Of a stretch of 64,000 bases of DNA, positions 52,929 through 62,043 are shown in pieces. The notes under the pieces were generated by a model. That model was not told where the DNA came from and did not search any database. It was given only the letters and a program-made list of their open reading frames with translations. Source of the DNA: Promicromonospora soli (GTDB lineage Bacteria > Actinomycetota > Actinomycetes > Actinomycetales > Cellulomonadaceae); the NCBI RefSeq assembly GCF_014653785.1, contig NZ_BNAS01000004.1:379046-443045 (forward strand). Reading direction: 5' to 3'. A program made the position numbers and the translations under genes. The first letter of the stretch is position 1; every line of letters starts with the position of its first letter.

Positions 52929-54470
52929 GTGCCCAACGAGACCACCCGCTTCGGCGCGGAAGACATGGTGACCCAGGGATCGGCGCGGTGCCGGGCGCCG
53001 GGGCCCACGTCGCAATGGGACGTGGTCGAGCTGGAGCTGCACGGCCCGGCCCAGGGGAACCCGTTCGTCGACGTCGACCTCTGGGCGACGTTCTCCCGCG
53101 GGGACCGAGTGGTCCGTGTCGGCGGGTTCTACGACGGCGACGGGGTCTACCGGGTGCGGATGCTCGCCGAGGAGGAGGGGACCTGGCACTTCACGACCGG
53201 CTCGACGGCGCCCTCGCTGGACGGCATCGAGGGCGACGTGGTCGTCGTGGCGGCACGGCCGCGCCAGCACGGCCCCGTCCGGCCCGACGGCTTCCACTTC
53301 CGCCACGCCGACGGCACGCGCCACCGGCCCTGGGGGACGACGGCGTACGCCTGGACGCACCAGAGCCCCGCCCTCCAGCAGCAGACCCTGGCGACGCTCG
53401 CCGAGTCGCCCTTCACCAAGATCCGCATGTGCCTGCTGCCCAAGTCCTACCTCTTCAACACCGACGAGCCCGACCGGTTCCCGTTCCCCGCGACGAACGA
53501 GGGGTTCGACCACACGCGGTTCGACGTGAAGTTCTACCGGCACCTCGAGACGCGCATCGGGCAGCTCGCCGCGCTCGGCGTGCAGGCCGACCTGATCCTG
53601 TTCCACCCGTACGACCGGTGGGGCTTCGCCAACCTCGGCCCGGTGGTCGACGAGCGGCTGGTCACTTACACGGTCCGGCGCCTGGCTGCGTACTCCAACG
53701 TCTGGTGGTCGATGGCCAACGAGTACGACCTCATCGCGGCCAAGTCGGTCGACGACTGGGAGCGTCTCGCCCGGGTCGTGGTGCGGGAGGACCCGCACGA
53801 CCACCTGCTGTCGATCCACAACTGCTTCGAGTTCTACGACCACACCCGCCCCTGGATCACGCACGCGTCCACCCAGCGCGTGGACGTCTACCGGACCGCC
53901 GAGAACACCGACCAGTGGCGGGAGCGCTGGGGAAAGCCGGTGGTGATCGACGAGTGCGGTTACGAGGGCGACGTCGAGTACGGCTGGGGCAACCTGACCG
54001 GCGAGGAGCTCGTGCGCCGGTTCTGGGAGGGCGCCGTCCGCGGCGGGTACGTGGGCCACGGCGAGACCTACCTCAACGAGCGGGAAGAGCTCTGGTGGTC
54101 CAAGGGCGGCGAGCTGATCGGCACCAGCCCGGAGCGCATGGCGTTCCTGGAGCGTGTGGTGGCGGAGTCGCCGACCGGCGTCCTGGACCCGTTCGCATCG
54201 GACTGGGACCTGCCCTGGGGTGGCGTTCCGGGCCGCTACGTCGTCGGATACCTCGGCTTCTCGCGCCCGCGGTACCGCAACGTCGACCTGCCACCCGGCA
54301 CGTTCCGGGTCGACGTGATCGACACGTGGGAGATGACGGTCGAGGCGCTGCCCGGCACGCACACCCGCCATGTGCTGGTCCCGCTGCCGGGCAGGCCGTA
54401 CATGGCGATCCGCCTGGTGCGGGTCGACCCTCCGGCACAGGTCGAGCCACTCGTGCAGGTCAAGCAATGA
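52929..54470 (+). CDS. Putative glycoside hydrolase with DUF5060, DUF4038-like and DUF5605-type domains
   Basis: A 513-aa protein without signal peptide, so probably cytoplasmic. The N-terminal Ig-like part (about 10-95, VVELELHGPAQGNPFVDVDLWATFSRGD) is DUF5060-like. The (beta/alpha)8 part (from DGFHFRHADGTRHRPWGTTAYAW) holds the two likely carboxylates: SMANEYDLI (acid/base after strand 4) and VVIDECGYEGD (nucleophile after strand 7). A beta domain closes the protein (ending MAIRLVRVD). Related proteins include apiosidase-like GH140, but the substrate is unknown. GTG 52929 has AAGGAGG 8 nt upstream. Confidence 0.82.
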   Translation: MPNETTRFGAEDMVTQGSARCRAPGPTSQWDVVELELHGPAQGNPFVDVDLWATFSRGDRVVRVGGFYDGDGVYRVRMLAEEEGTWHFTTGSTAPSLDGIEGDVVVVAARPRQHGPVRPDGFHFRHADGTRHRPWGTTAYAWTHQSPALQQQTLATLAESPFTKIRMCLLPKSYLFNTDEPDRFPFPATNEGFDHTRFDVKFYRHLETRIGQLAALGVQADLILFHPYDRWGFANLGPVVDERLVTYTVRRLAAYSNVWWSMANEYDLIAAKSVDDWERLARVVVREDPHDHLLSIHNCFEFYDHTRPWITHASTQRVDVYRTAENTDQWRERWGKPVVIDECGYEGDVEYGWGNLTGEELVRRFWEGAVRGGYVGHGETYLNEREELWWSKGGELIGTSPERMAFLERVVAESPTGVLDPFASDWDLPWGGVPGRYVVGYLGFSRPRYRNVDLPPGTFRVDVIDTWEMTVEALPGTHTRHVLVPLPGRPYMAIRLVRVDPPAQVEPLVQVKQ

Positions 54471-54477
54471 ACGCCCC

Positions 54478-54640
54478 CTACGCGATGTCGCCGCCGTCGG
54501 CCAGCAGGGTGCTGCCCGTCATGAACATGGACAGGTCGCTCACGCAGAAGAAGAAGACGACCCGGGCGATGTCGTCGGGCGTGCCTTTGCGACCGACGGG
54601 GGCGGTCATCATGAGGGCGACCGCGGCGGCGTCGGGCGAC
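54478..54640 (-). pseudogene. C-terminal remnant of an SDR gene
   Basis: The minus-strand frame ends PSPDAAAVALMMTAPVGRKG, then TPDDIARVVFFFCVSDLSMF and MTGSTLLADGGDIA, the standard C-terminus of classical SDR dehydrogenases. The cofactor and YxxxK parts are missing; upstream residues lose similarity. It converges with the glycosidase gene. Confidence 0.6.
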
Positions 54641-54649
54641 GGGATCCCG

Positions 54650-54742
54650 GCCGCTGCCCCGGCCGCCTTCGCCGCGAGCCGCAAGCCGCTGAAGCTGCTC
54701 GACATCTTCATGGGGCTCGTCGTCGAGCCGGACGAACACTAG
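54650..54742 (+). pseudogene. C-terminal fragment of an unidentified plus-strand gene
   Basis: A frame with marked third-position GC bias ends FAASRKPLKLLDIFMGLVVE, PDEH and TAG (54740-54742). It abuts the SDR remnant, suggesting a deletion junction near 54645. The family is not recognised. Confidence 0.3.
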
Positions 54743-54772
54743 GGACCGCTCGGGGGTCCGGTCGAGAAGCAG

Positions 54773-55963
54773 TCAGTAGGCGTCGAGCTCGACCGCGACG
54801 GACGACGCACCCCGCAGCGGCCCTACCTGCTCGGCCTCGCTCTGCAGCGACCCCTTGTCCCGAGCCCGTAGCGAGGCGAACGTCCTGATCGTGATGGTCA
54901 GCTTCCGGCCGCTCTTGCGCGGGCGCCAGGTGCCGACGATCTCGCCGTTCGCGAGGACGGTGCCCGGTTCGCCGACCGTCTTCCACACGTCCCGGTGGTA
55001 CCTCTTGTCGATGATCGTCTCGCGGTCCCGCAGCTGGGTGTACGGGTCGCGTGGCGGGAGCAGACGCACCCCCTTCGGCGTCGGCGCCGAGCGCAGGGCG
55101 TCGAGGTCCTCGGTCAGGATCCACGACGCGCCGCCGTACTCGACCACCGTCAGCTCGTCCTCGATCGCGCCCCACCACGGGTTGACGTCGCCGGCGTGGA
55201 TCCCCGCCCAGGCGGCGAAGCCCGCGCGGGTCGACGGCCCGTAGCAGCGCAGGTAGCGGCGAAGCAGCTCGGCGCGCGCGGCCTCCGGGTCGATGCCCGA
55301 GATCGGATGGCCGAGCCACTCCTCGACCAGGACGAACGGCGCCTTGTTCCCGGCGCGCGGTGCGAAGCAGACCACGCCCTGCAGCGTGAGGATCCGGATG
55401 CAGAAGTGCACCACGCCCTCGCCGAGCGGCTGACCCGGGGCGTAGGGCCCTTCCTCCTCCCAGATTTCGCGCCGCGTCTTCGGCAGCTTGCCGGCGATCC
55501 GCCCGGCGATCTCCGCGCCCAGCTCGTTGATGGCGAGCCGACGCCCCGAGAGCACGTCACGGATCTCGGCGCCGCACTGCTCGGCGGCTTCCGTCAGGCT
55601 CATGTCGAGCTTGTCCAGCGCCGGCCCGACGCCGGGAAGGAAGCGTCGCATCGCCTCCTCGGTCGGCGGGAGCACCCCGGTGGTGAAGACCGGTGCGGCC
55701 GACGCCGGGAAGCAGAACGGCGAGCCGCGCATGCACCAGGTCTGCAGCAGGCTCTTCTCCTCGGCCACCGCGTCGTCGACCCGTTCCCGCGTGAGGTTCT
55801 CCATCCTGGCGTGCAGGGCGAGCAGCGCCGACCCGGGCGGGCTGTCCTGGACGCCGCACGGGCCGGCGGCATCGAGCAGCGCGCTCTCGTCCAGCCGTCG
55901 GGTGAGGTGGTGGGCACGCAGGCGAAACGCTATGACGTCGCCCTGCGAGACCCTGACAGTCAC
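54773..55963 (-). CDS. Winged-helix DNA-binding protein of the AlkZ/YcaQ (HTH_42) family
   Basis: A 396-aa protein with the family layout: N-terminal RLRAHHLTRRLDESAL...GVQDSPPGSALLALHAR, where QDSP (39-42) lies at the place of the catalytic Q-x-Q/D motif of AlkZ/AlkX glycosylases; central winged helices (ELLRRYLRCYGPSTRAGFAAWAGI); and a C-terminal beta part (TVLANGEIVGTWRPRKSG). AlkZ relatives unhook DNA crosslinks or alkylated bases, sometimes as self-resistance to DNA-damaging products. No such biosynthetic genes are here, so a general repair role is more likely. Confidence 0.8.
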   Translation of the reverse strand: MTVRVSQGDVIAFRLRAHHLTRRLDESALLDAAGPCGVQDSPPGSALLALHARMENLTRERVDDAVAEEKSLLQTWCMRGSPFCFPASAAPVFTTGVLPPTEEAMRRFLPGVGPALDKLDMSLTEAAEQCGAEIRDVLSGRRLAINELGAEIAGRIAGKLPKTRREIWEEEGPYAPGQPLGEGVVHFCIRILTLQGVVCFAPRAGNKAPFVLVEEWLGHPISGIDPEAARAELLRRYLRCYGPSTRAGFAAWAGIHAGDVNPWWGAIEDELTVVEYGGASWILTEDLDALRSAPTPKGVRLLPPRDPYTQLRDRETIIDKRYHRDVWKTVGEPGTVLANGEIVGTWRPRKSGRKLTITIRTFASLRARDKGSLQSEAEQVGPLRGASSVAVELDAY

Positions 55964-56004
55964 CGGCCCAGGCTAACGCGGCCCGGGACTGCCATGATGT
56001 CCAT

Positions 56005-56580
56005 GTGTCCGCCTACACCCTGCACCTCACCGACGGCGACCCGGCCCGCGTCGTCACCATCCTGCCCGGCAGCGGCTACACCGCGATGGCGCCGCTGCTC
56101 TGGTACACCCGGGCCGCACTGAGCGACCTGGGCTGGTCGGTCCGCGCCCTGGAGTGGACTGACAAGCCCACCTTCGACTCGGCGCGCGCGGCGTTCGCCC
56201 AGGTGCTCGAGGGCGCGGACGCACCCGACGAGGACGCGCTGCACATCGTGGTGGCCAAGTCCCTCGGCACCCTCGCCCTTCCGCTCGCGGTCCGCCTCGG
56301 CCTGCCGGGCGTGTGGCTCACTCCCGTGCTCACCAACGAGGGCGCGCTCGACGTGCGAGAGGCCGCCGCCGACCTGAGCGAGGACCACCTCCTGGTCGGG
56401 GGCACCGCCGACCCCCTGTGGGACGGCGACCTCGTCGACGGTTCGGACGCCGACGTCGTCGAGGTGGAGAACGCCGACCACTGCCTGGAGGTGCCGAACG
56501 ACCGGGCTGAGAACCTGGCGATCCTCGACGAGGTGGTCGCGGCGATCGAGGAGTTCGCGGGCTCGTTCGGCGAGGAGTGA
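56005..56580 (+). CDS. Small alpha/beta-hydrolase-fold protein
   Basis: A 191-aa protein starting with GTG (VSAYTLHLTDGDP), with VVTILPGSGYTAMAPLLWYT, the elbow-like VVAKSLGTLALPLAV (Ser in KSLG), DLVDGSDADV and DHCLEVP (His). It is shorter than classic hydrolases and resembles the TGL3/YdeN-like subgroup of unknown substrate. It converges with the large secreted protein gene (16 nt apart). Confidence 0.7.
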   Translation: MSAYTLHLTDGDPARVVTILPGSGYTAMAPLLWYTRAALSDLGWSVRALEWTDKPTFDSARAAFAQVLEGADAPDEDALHIVVAKSLGTLALPLAVRLGLPGVWLTPVLTNEGALDVREAAADLSEDHLLVGGTADPLWDGDLVDGSDADVVEVENADHCLEVPNDRAENLAILDEVVAAIEEFAGSFGEE

Positions 56581-56596
56581 CCGCCCCCGCGGACCG

Positions 56597-59500
56597 TCAT
56601 CCCGCGACCTCGACGACCCGGACGTCATCGACGCGGAACCGCCCGGACGAGCCGCGCAGTCCGAACAGGAGCTCGATGCTGTCGACGTCCGCGTCCACCG
56701 TCGTGTAGGTGCGCTCGAAGGTGGCCCACTCCCCCGGCGCGGTGGCGGCGGACGCCGGCAACCAGTTGCGCTGCTCGGTGCCGACGCCGGTGGCGCCGAG
56801 GAACGACCTGAAGAACGCGTAGGCACCGACGCCAGCCCCGGGTGTGTAGCCCGTGAGCTGGTACCGGAACGACACCCTGTAGGTGGTTGCCCGCTTCGCG
56901 GTCACGGGCGAGACCCCGGCCTGTTTCCGCGAGCTCGCGAACCGCTGGTAGGCCGCGGACCCGCTGGTGTCGGTGCTCGTGAACAGCAGCGACCGGTCGC
57001 CGGCGAAGGCGCCGCCCGTGGCGATCTCCGCGGTGTAGGTGGCGGGGGTCGTAGCTGTGGCGCCGAGCTGCCAGCTGTCCGCCTCTGCAGCCTCGAAGCC
57101 GTGGCCCCACTCCGTCGGCGGCGCCGGCTCGACCGGCTCGACCCGGAGGTCGTCGACGCGGAACACCCCTTCCGAGCCGCGCAGGCCGATCCAGACCTCG
57201 ATGTTGTCGATCGCGCCGTCGGCGGTGGTGTAGACCCGGTCGAACTTCTTCCACTCCCCCGGCGCCGTCGTGGCCGACACCGGCAGCCAGTTGCGCTGCT
57301 CGGTCCCGACCCCCGCGCCGCCGCTGAACGACCGGAAGAAGGCGTACGCACCGACGCGCAGGCCGGGCGTGTAGTCGGTGAGCTGGTACCAGAAGGTCAC
57401 GCGGTACTCGGTCGCCGGCTTCGCCGACACCGGGGAGACGCCCTGCTTGCGGGAGTTCACCCAGAGGTTGTGCGCGGCGTCGCCGGTGGTGTCGGTGCTG
57501 GTGAAGAGCAGCGAGCGGTTGCCCGTGCGCGCGCCGTCGTCCACGATGCCCGCGGTGTAGGTCCCGGGAGCGCGGCCGCCGAGCTGCCAGACCTCGGGCT
57601 CGTCCGCCTCGAACGAGTGGCGGAACACGGGCAGGAGCAGGTCGTAGGCGTCGTAGACGCGCTGCACAAGGGTCGCTTCGTCCGCTCCGCCCGCGGTCCA
57701 CAGGGCCTCGGCCGCGTCGAGCTCGGCCGTGAACGCCGCCCAGCTCCCTGGTGTGTAGCCGTCGGCGTCGAGCGCCCGGGCGGCGCCGAGCACCGCCTCG
57801 ATGCCGGCCGCGTCGACCCGCGCCGTGAACGACGTCGACCGGGTCCCGTCGGCCGTGCGCGAGACCACCGCGTACGTGGCGCTCCCCGCCAGGATCACGT
57901 CGTCGTGCCGCAGCGCGCGCGTGGTCGTCACCAGCTCCCAGCCGTCGGCCGGCCCCTCGAACTCGGCGGCGTCGGGGTCGGTCGTGCGGTACACGTCGAA
58001 CTCCACCGCGCGGGCGGGCTTTGTCCAGCGCACGGTGTGTGCGCCCTGCTCACCCTCGGCGATCCACAGGGCCTGCGCCGTCCCGGGCAGCTTGGTGACG
58101 GTCACGTCCTCGAAGGTCGCGTCGCCGGAGGCGAGGCTCACGCCGGCCAGTGCGGCGTCGAGCATCGGGATGATGACGGAGCCGACGGTGGTCCACGTCG
58201 CTCCGTCGGCCGACGCGTAGGCGACCACCTGGTGCGTGTGCGCGGTGCGCACCAGCTTGACGTGGCGGTACCGCTCCGCGTCCAGGTCGGGGCCGGGCAC
58301 GAGGTACGGGCTCCTGGTGCCGCCCCCCGAGTTGTGTCCGGGGATGCCGACGCCGATGTCGGCGCGCGTGTCCAGGTTCCGGGTGCGCAGCACGATCCGG
58401 CCGTCCTCGGCACCGAGCCAGGCGTACTCGCTGGTCGGCGCCGCGTCCTGACGGATCGTGACGCCGGCGCCCTCGACGGGCCGGGCACCGAGGTCGGCGG
58501 AGACCAGCACACTGCCGCTCACCAGCTTGCTCGCGAGCGCCAGGCTGTCGGGCTGGTGCCGGCCGATGCCGTTCCAGCGCGGCGTGATCGCCTCGTCGCC
58601 GCCTGCGAAGCCCGCCCCGGAGGCGCCGCTGATCGTCACGGCAGCACCGTCCACGTCCGCGGACCCGGCAGTCTCGCCGACGCGGTCGTCACGCCAGCCG
58701 CCCGGGAGGTCGTGCGACACCGCGGCGGCCACCTCGACCTTCACCGGGACGGCGGGCTGCGCGGCACCGTGCGAGTTCCGCGCCACGACCGTGTAGTGGT
58801 AGCGGCCGGGGCCCGGGACCGGGTCGACGACGGACTGCCCCGTCACGCCCGACGCGACCACTACGGCGTCGGCCATCGCGGCCGTGGTGCCGCGGCGGAC
58901 GTCGAACGAGGTGGCGCCCGCCGAGCGGCCCCAGGTGAGGCCGACGACGCCTGCGCCGACGGTCGCGTCGACCGCGAGCACGCGGCTCGGTTCCGGGCGG
59001 TCTGCCGTGGTGCCGAGGTCGAGCACGACCGCCGTCGACGGCTTGAGCTCGTACCGGCCACCGGTGAGCCTGAGGTCCTTCCCGGAGACGAGGTCGCGGA
59101 CGGTGCCGGCCACACCGGCGGGCACGACGACGGGCAGCTTGGCGGCGTTCCCGTATGCGTCCCGGGTGGTGTTCACCGCGACGAGGTAGTCGCCGTAGCG
59201 CGCCGTGACGAGGTCGGGATAGCTCGTGAACGGCGTGTCCACGGCGAAGTTGTCGCGGTTCATCGGGCCGACGCCGGGCTGGAGGCTGACCGGCGACAGC
59301 TCTCCGGTCATCGCGAGCCCCTGCTCGCCGGGGGTCGTGTACCGGTCCTGGATGATCGTGTCCTCGACGCTGTGGGGCCGCAGGAACGTGTCCTCGTAGG
59401 TCACCAGCGACTCGGTGCGGACCTGGGCGTGCTGCGCCCCGGTGGCGGTACGTGCGTGCAGCCGCGCGGAGGACGTCACGCCCATGTTCCGGAAGTTCAG

Positions 59501-61801
59501 CGTGCCGCTGACCTGGGTGTCGCCGTCGCGGAACGTGACGAACAGGTTGTCGACGTCGACCCAGGCGAAGTCCGGCGTGCTCGCGCGGTCCACGCCGAGC
59601 GTGGCGAGCTCCTCGTCGGTGTAGCGGTCGAGGTCGGTGTTCGGCAGCACCTGTCCGGCGGCCGCCTTGCCCAGCGCCTCGTACCCGGCACGACCGCCCG
59701 TGGCGAACGCGTACTCCTCGCTCAGCCGCAGGTCGTACTTGCGCTTGGCGAGGATCCCGTCGAAGTACGGGAAGACCTGGTTGTCGACCAGGGCCTGCTG
59801 GAGCCAGCCGGTCGCCTCGCGAGCGTGCTGCCAGGTGACCTTCCACTCGGGTCCGGAGTAGGCCTCGGCGTTCTCGGCGAGGTACTTCTCGAGGCCGGCG
59901 TACGCGAAGATCTGGGGCGTGTTCGGCTCCGTCGAGTACGCCACCTTGCCAGGGTAGGCGTTGTTCCGCCAGTCCACGATCTGGTCCATCGTCATGACGC
60001 GGTTCCCCTGGGTGTCCGTGCCCTGGTAGCGGGTCTGCCCGCGGGCGTGCAGGTTCTTCAGCGCGAGCTTGAGCAGCTCGTCGCGGATCCCCGCGTCGGC
60101 GGGGTGGTCCGCGAGCCGCCAGAACCACGACGGGTAGTAGTTCGGCGTCTCGCCGTAGCTGCCGACGTAGCCGTTCTCGCGGTAGAGGCCGGCCTCCGTG
60201 AGGATCGGGTAGTGCTCGCCGTAGGGCAGGCGCCGCTCGACGGCGCCGTCGGGGCCGGTCTTGCTCCGCGCGAGGCCGCGCATGACGACCTGCAGGTAGT
60301 CGTCGGTGAGCTGGGCGGTGCCGTCGTGGAAGAAGAGCGAGTGGTAGAGGTCGAGGTCCCGGCCGTCCGGTCCGACGAGGACCTCCTCGCCACGGAACGG
60401 ACGCAGGCCGAGCGCCTCACCGAGGATCTGGTGGCTGCGGTCGGAGCCCTCGAAGTGCTCCGAGCCGATGACGCGCAGGCCCTCGTGCGCCTCCCAGGCC
60501 CCCTCGTAGGTGTAGTAGACCTGGTTGGAGATGTACGACAGGCGCGAACGCGCGAAGTCGTAGTTCGCCTTGAGCACGCGCTCGTAGGCCTCGCGGCGGG
60601 AGAGCTCACCCCCGGACCAGTCGACTCCGGCGATGCTGTTCGGTCTGTCGGTGGTGCCCGTGACGAAGGGCTCGTCGAGGAACGCCTCGAACGCGTCGGA
60701 ACCCATGATCTCCGGGTCCGCGAGCAGCGGCTCCACGATGTAGAGCGCCTCGCCGAGTGCGCGGTAGTAGCCGCCCCAGTCGGACTGGTGGCCGCCCGAC
60801 GCGAGGCTCCGGACGTCGCCGTAGTACTGGCGGGTGAAGTTGTCGATCGAGCGCAGGATGCGGTCGATCGCCGCCCGCTTCTCGGGGGCCGTGTCCGCCG
60901 GGCACCAGTCCATCGACAGGCACTCGGCGTAGAAGCGCAGCTCCTCGACGTACCTCGTGATCGAGAGCACGGCTGTGGGGGCCGAGTCCGCCTTGGCGGA
61001 GAGCGCGTCGAAGTCCGCTACCTGCTGGGCCCGGTAGGCGTCGATCTTGGCCTGCTGCTCCTCGGCACCGATCGGCGCGCGGGCCTGAGGCGTCACCGCG
61101 TAGCCGGTGTCCAGCTCGCCGTCGGCGGTCTGCGGGAGCAGTGCCGGCTCGAGGTGGGTGGTCACGGCGTAGTAGGGGCGCGACGGCGCGGACGCCGTGG
61201 CGCCGACGCTCGGGTGGTAGGTCCGCAGCGTCACCTGCACCCGGTCGTGTCCCTGCGTGGACACCAGGGGAAGCATCGCCGTCGCGCGGAAGAACCGCCC
61301 GGGCAGACCGCCCTGCGTGCCCGTGTCCAGGGCCTGGTAGTCACCGCTGTTCTGGTACTGCACCTGCTCGCCGTCCACGAGCAGCAGGGTCTTGAACGCG
61401 GACGCGTCACCGCCGAACAGGGTCACCGACAGGTAGTTCTGCTCGGCCGGGTCGACAGTCATCTCGAATGTCAGGTCGGACAGGTGACGCGACGGCGGGG
61501 TGGTGGGCTCGGCCACGCGCGCGGGCCGCCCGCCCTCGCCGGTGATGACCGAACCGGCGGGCACGAATCCGTGCGCCTCCTCGGAGGCGGCGTCGCCGAG
61601 CGCCAGGTGGTCCAGCGCCCCGGCGGGCGCGTCGACGGCGGCGGCCGACGGCGGTTCGTCCGCGCTCGCCGCGGGGACCGCGAGTCCGCCCGCTGCGACG
61701 GCTAGAGCGAGCGCGAGGCCGACCAGCGCGGTTCCTGCGCGGGGGTTCCGGCGGGGCGTCGGCAGTGCGGAGACAGACGGCAGGGGCGTGGGTCGCGACA
61801 T
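56597..61801 (-). CDS. 1734-aa secreted multidomain protein, probable polysaccharide-active enzyme
   Basis: Signal peptide 1-47 (ALALAVAAGGLAVPAASA). Residues about 60-930 are a large region I do not recognise, with a beta-sandwich start (HLSDLTFEMTVDPAEQNYLS) and a helical core rich in aromatics (GGHQSDWGGYYRALGEALYIVEP near 335, YPSWFWRLADHP), the build of alpha/alpha-toroid lyases or hydrolases. Then Fn3-like (about 938-1025), a concanavalin-like sandwich (about 1030-1210), a second Fn3-like segment, a FIVAR helical module (about 1335-1390, LDADGYTPGSWAAF) and two homologous CBM-like domains (about 1394-1555 and 1565-1734) sharing RSLLFTSTDT and VGTEQRNWLP. ATG 61801 follows GGAG. A LacI-type operator lies just upstream. 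Confidence 0.75.
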   Translation of the reverse strand: MSRPTPLPSVSALPTPRRNPRAGTALVGLALALAVAAGGLAVPAASADEPPSAAAVDAPAGALDHLALGDAASEEAHGFVPAGSVITGEGGRPARVAEPTTPPSRHLSDLTFEMTVDPAEQNYLSVTLFGGDASAFKTLLLVDGEQVQYQNSGDYQALDTGTQGGLPGRFFRATAMLPLVSTQGHDRVQVTLRTYHPSVGATASAPSRPYYAVTTHLEPALLPQTADGELDTGYAVTPQARAPIGAEEQQAKIDAYRAQQVADFDALSAKADSAPTAVLSITRYVEELRFYAECLSMDWCPADTAPEKRAAIDRILRSIDNFTRQYYGDVRSLASGGHQSDWGGYYRALGEALYIVEPLLADPEIMGSDAFEAFLDEPFVTGTTDRPNSIAGVDWSGGELSRREAYERVLKANYDFARSRLSYISNQVYYTYEGAWEAHEGLRVIGSEHFEGSDRSHQILGEALGLRPFRGEEVLVGPDGRDLDLYHSLFFHDGTAQLTDDYLQVVMRGLARSKTGPDGAVERRLPYGEHYPILTEAGLYRENGYVGSYGETPNYYPSWFWRLADHPADAGIRDELLKLALKNLHARGQTRYQGTDTQGNRVMTMDQIVDWRNNAYPGKVAYSTEPNTPQIFAYAGLEKYLAENAEAYSGPEWKVTWQHAREATGWLQQALVDNQVFPYFDGILAKRKYDLRLSEEYAFATGGRAGYEALGKAAAGQVLPNTDLDRYTDEELATLGVDRASTPDFAWVDVDNLFVTFRDGDTQVSGTLNFRNMGVTSSARLHARTATGAQHAQVRTESLVTYEDTFLRPHSVEDTIIQDRYTTPGEQGLAMTGELSPVSLQPGVGPMNRDNFAVDTPFTSYPDLVTARYGDYLVAVNTTRDAYGNAAKLPVVVPAGVAGTVRDLVSGKDLRLTGGRYELKPSTAVVLDLGTTADRPEPSRVLAVDATVGAGVVGLTWGRSAGATSFDVRRGTTAAMADAVVVASGVTGQSVVDPVPGPGRYHYTVVARNSHGAAQPAVPVKVEVAAAVSHDLPGGWRDDRVGETAGSADVDGAAVTISGASGAGFAGGDEAITPRWNGIGRHQPDSLALASKLVSGSVLVSADLGARPVEGAGVTIRQDAAPTSEYAWLGAEDGRIVLRTRNLDTRADIGVGIPGHNSGGGTRSPYLVPGPDLDAERYRHVKLVRTAHTHQVVAYASADGATWTTVGSVIIPMLDAALAGVSLASGDATFEDVTVTKLPGTAQALWIAEGEQGAHTVRWTKPARAVEFDVYRTTDPDAAEFEGPADGWELVTTTRALRHDDVILAGSATYAVVSRTADGTRSTSFTARVDAAGIEAVLGAARALDADGYTPGSWAAFTAELDAAEALWTAGGADEATLVQRVYDAYDLLLPVFRHSFEADEPEVWQLGGRAPGTYTAGIVDDGARTGNRSLLFTSTDTTGDAAHNLWVNSRKQGVSPVSAKPATEYRVTFWYQLTDYTPGLRVGAYAFFRSFSGGAGVGTEQRNWLPVSATTAPGEWKKFDRVYTTADGAIDNIEVWIGLRGSEGVFRVDDLRVEPVEPAPPTEWGHGFEAAEADSWQLGATATTPATYTAEIATGGAFAGDRSLLFTSTDTSGSAAYQRFASSRKQAGVSPVTAKRATTYRVSFRYQLTGYTPGAGVGAYAFFRSFLGATGVGTEQRNWLPASAATAPGEWATFERTYTTVDADVDSIELLFGLRGSSGRFRVDDVRVVEVAG

Positions 61802-61827
61802 TGCGAGCTCCTTGGCATTCACCAAAC

Positions 61828-61841
61828 GGAAAGCGATTGCC
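61828..61841 (-). promoter_or_regulatory. LacI-type operator upstream of the 1734-aa gene
   Basis: GGAAAGCGATTGCC (plus strand) matches the AANCGNTT LacI consensus in an imperfect palindrome, 26 nt before the ATG. The remainder of the 61802-62043 gap shows no gene. Confidence 0.55.
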
Positions 61842-62043
61842 GTGAAGGTAGCAGAGGACTCGACGTCCGGGAAGCCCTTGATTGGAGGGAATACCGCACT
61901 CGCCAGCGGCACCGGCGCGGAAAACTATGGAAAGACTTGGAACGCGCTTGCAGCGCGCCCGCACACACCGCTGGAGCCGCTCGAGATCATCGCGACCCGT
62001 TCGGCAGGACGTCACCGAGTGACGGGCGGGTTCTTGCCGGCGC

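Noticed and set aside
52515-54470. Single 651-aa TetR-glycosidase fusion
   Set aside because: The frames are contiguous, but a 14-bp terminator-like hairpin and a full AAGGAGG with GTG 52929 separate the TetR remnant from the glycosidase.
54773-55963. Self-resistance gene of a natural-product cluster
   Set aside because: AlkZ relatives can have this role, but no biosynthetic enzymes lie near, so it is treated as a general repair-type protein.
57101-61705. A 1534-codon open frame on the plus strand
   Set aside because: It is the antisense shadow of the 1734-aa secreted protein gene, with arginine/valine-rich low-complexity translation typical of non-coding frames in high-GC DNA.
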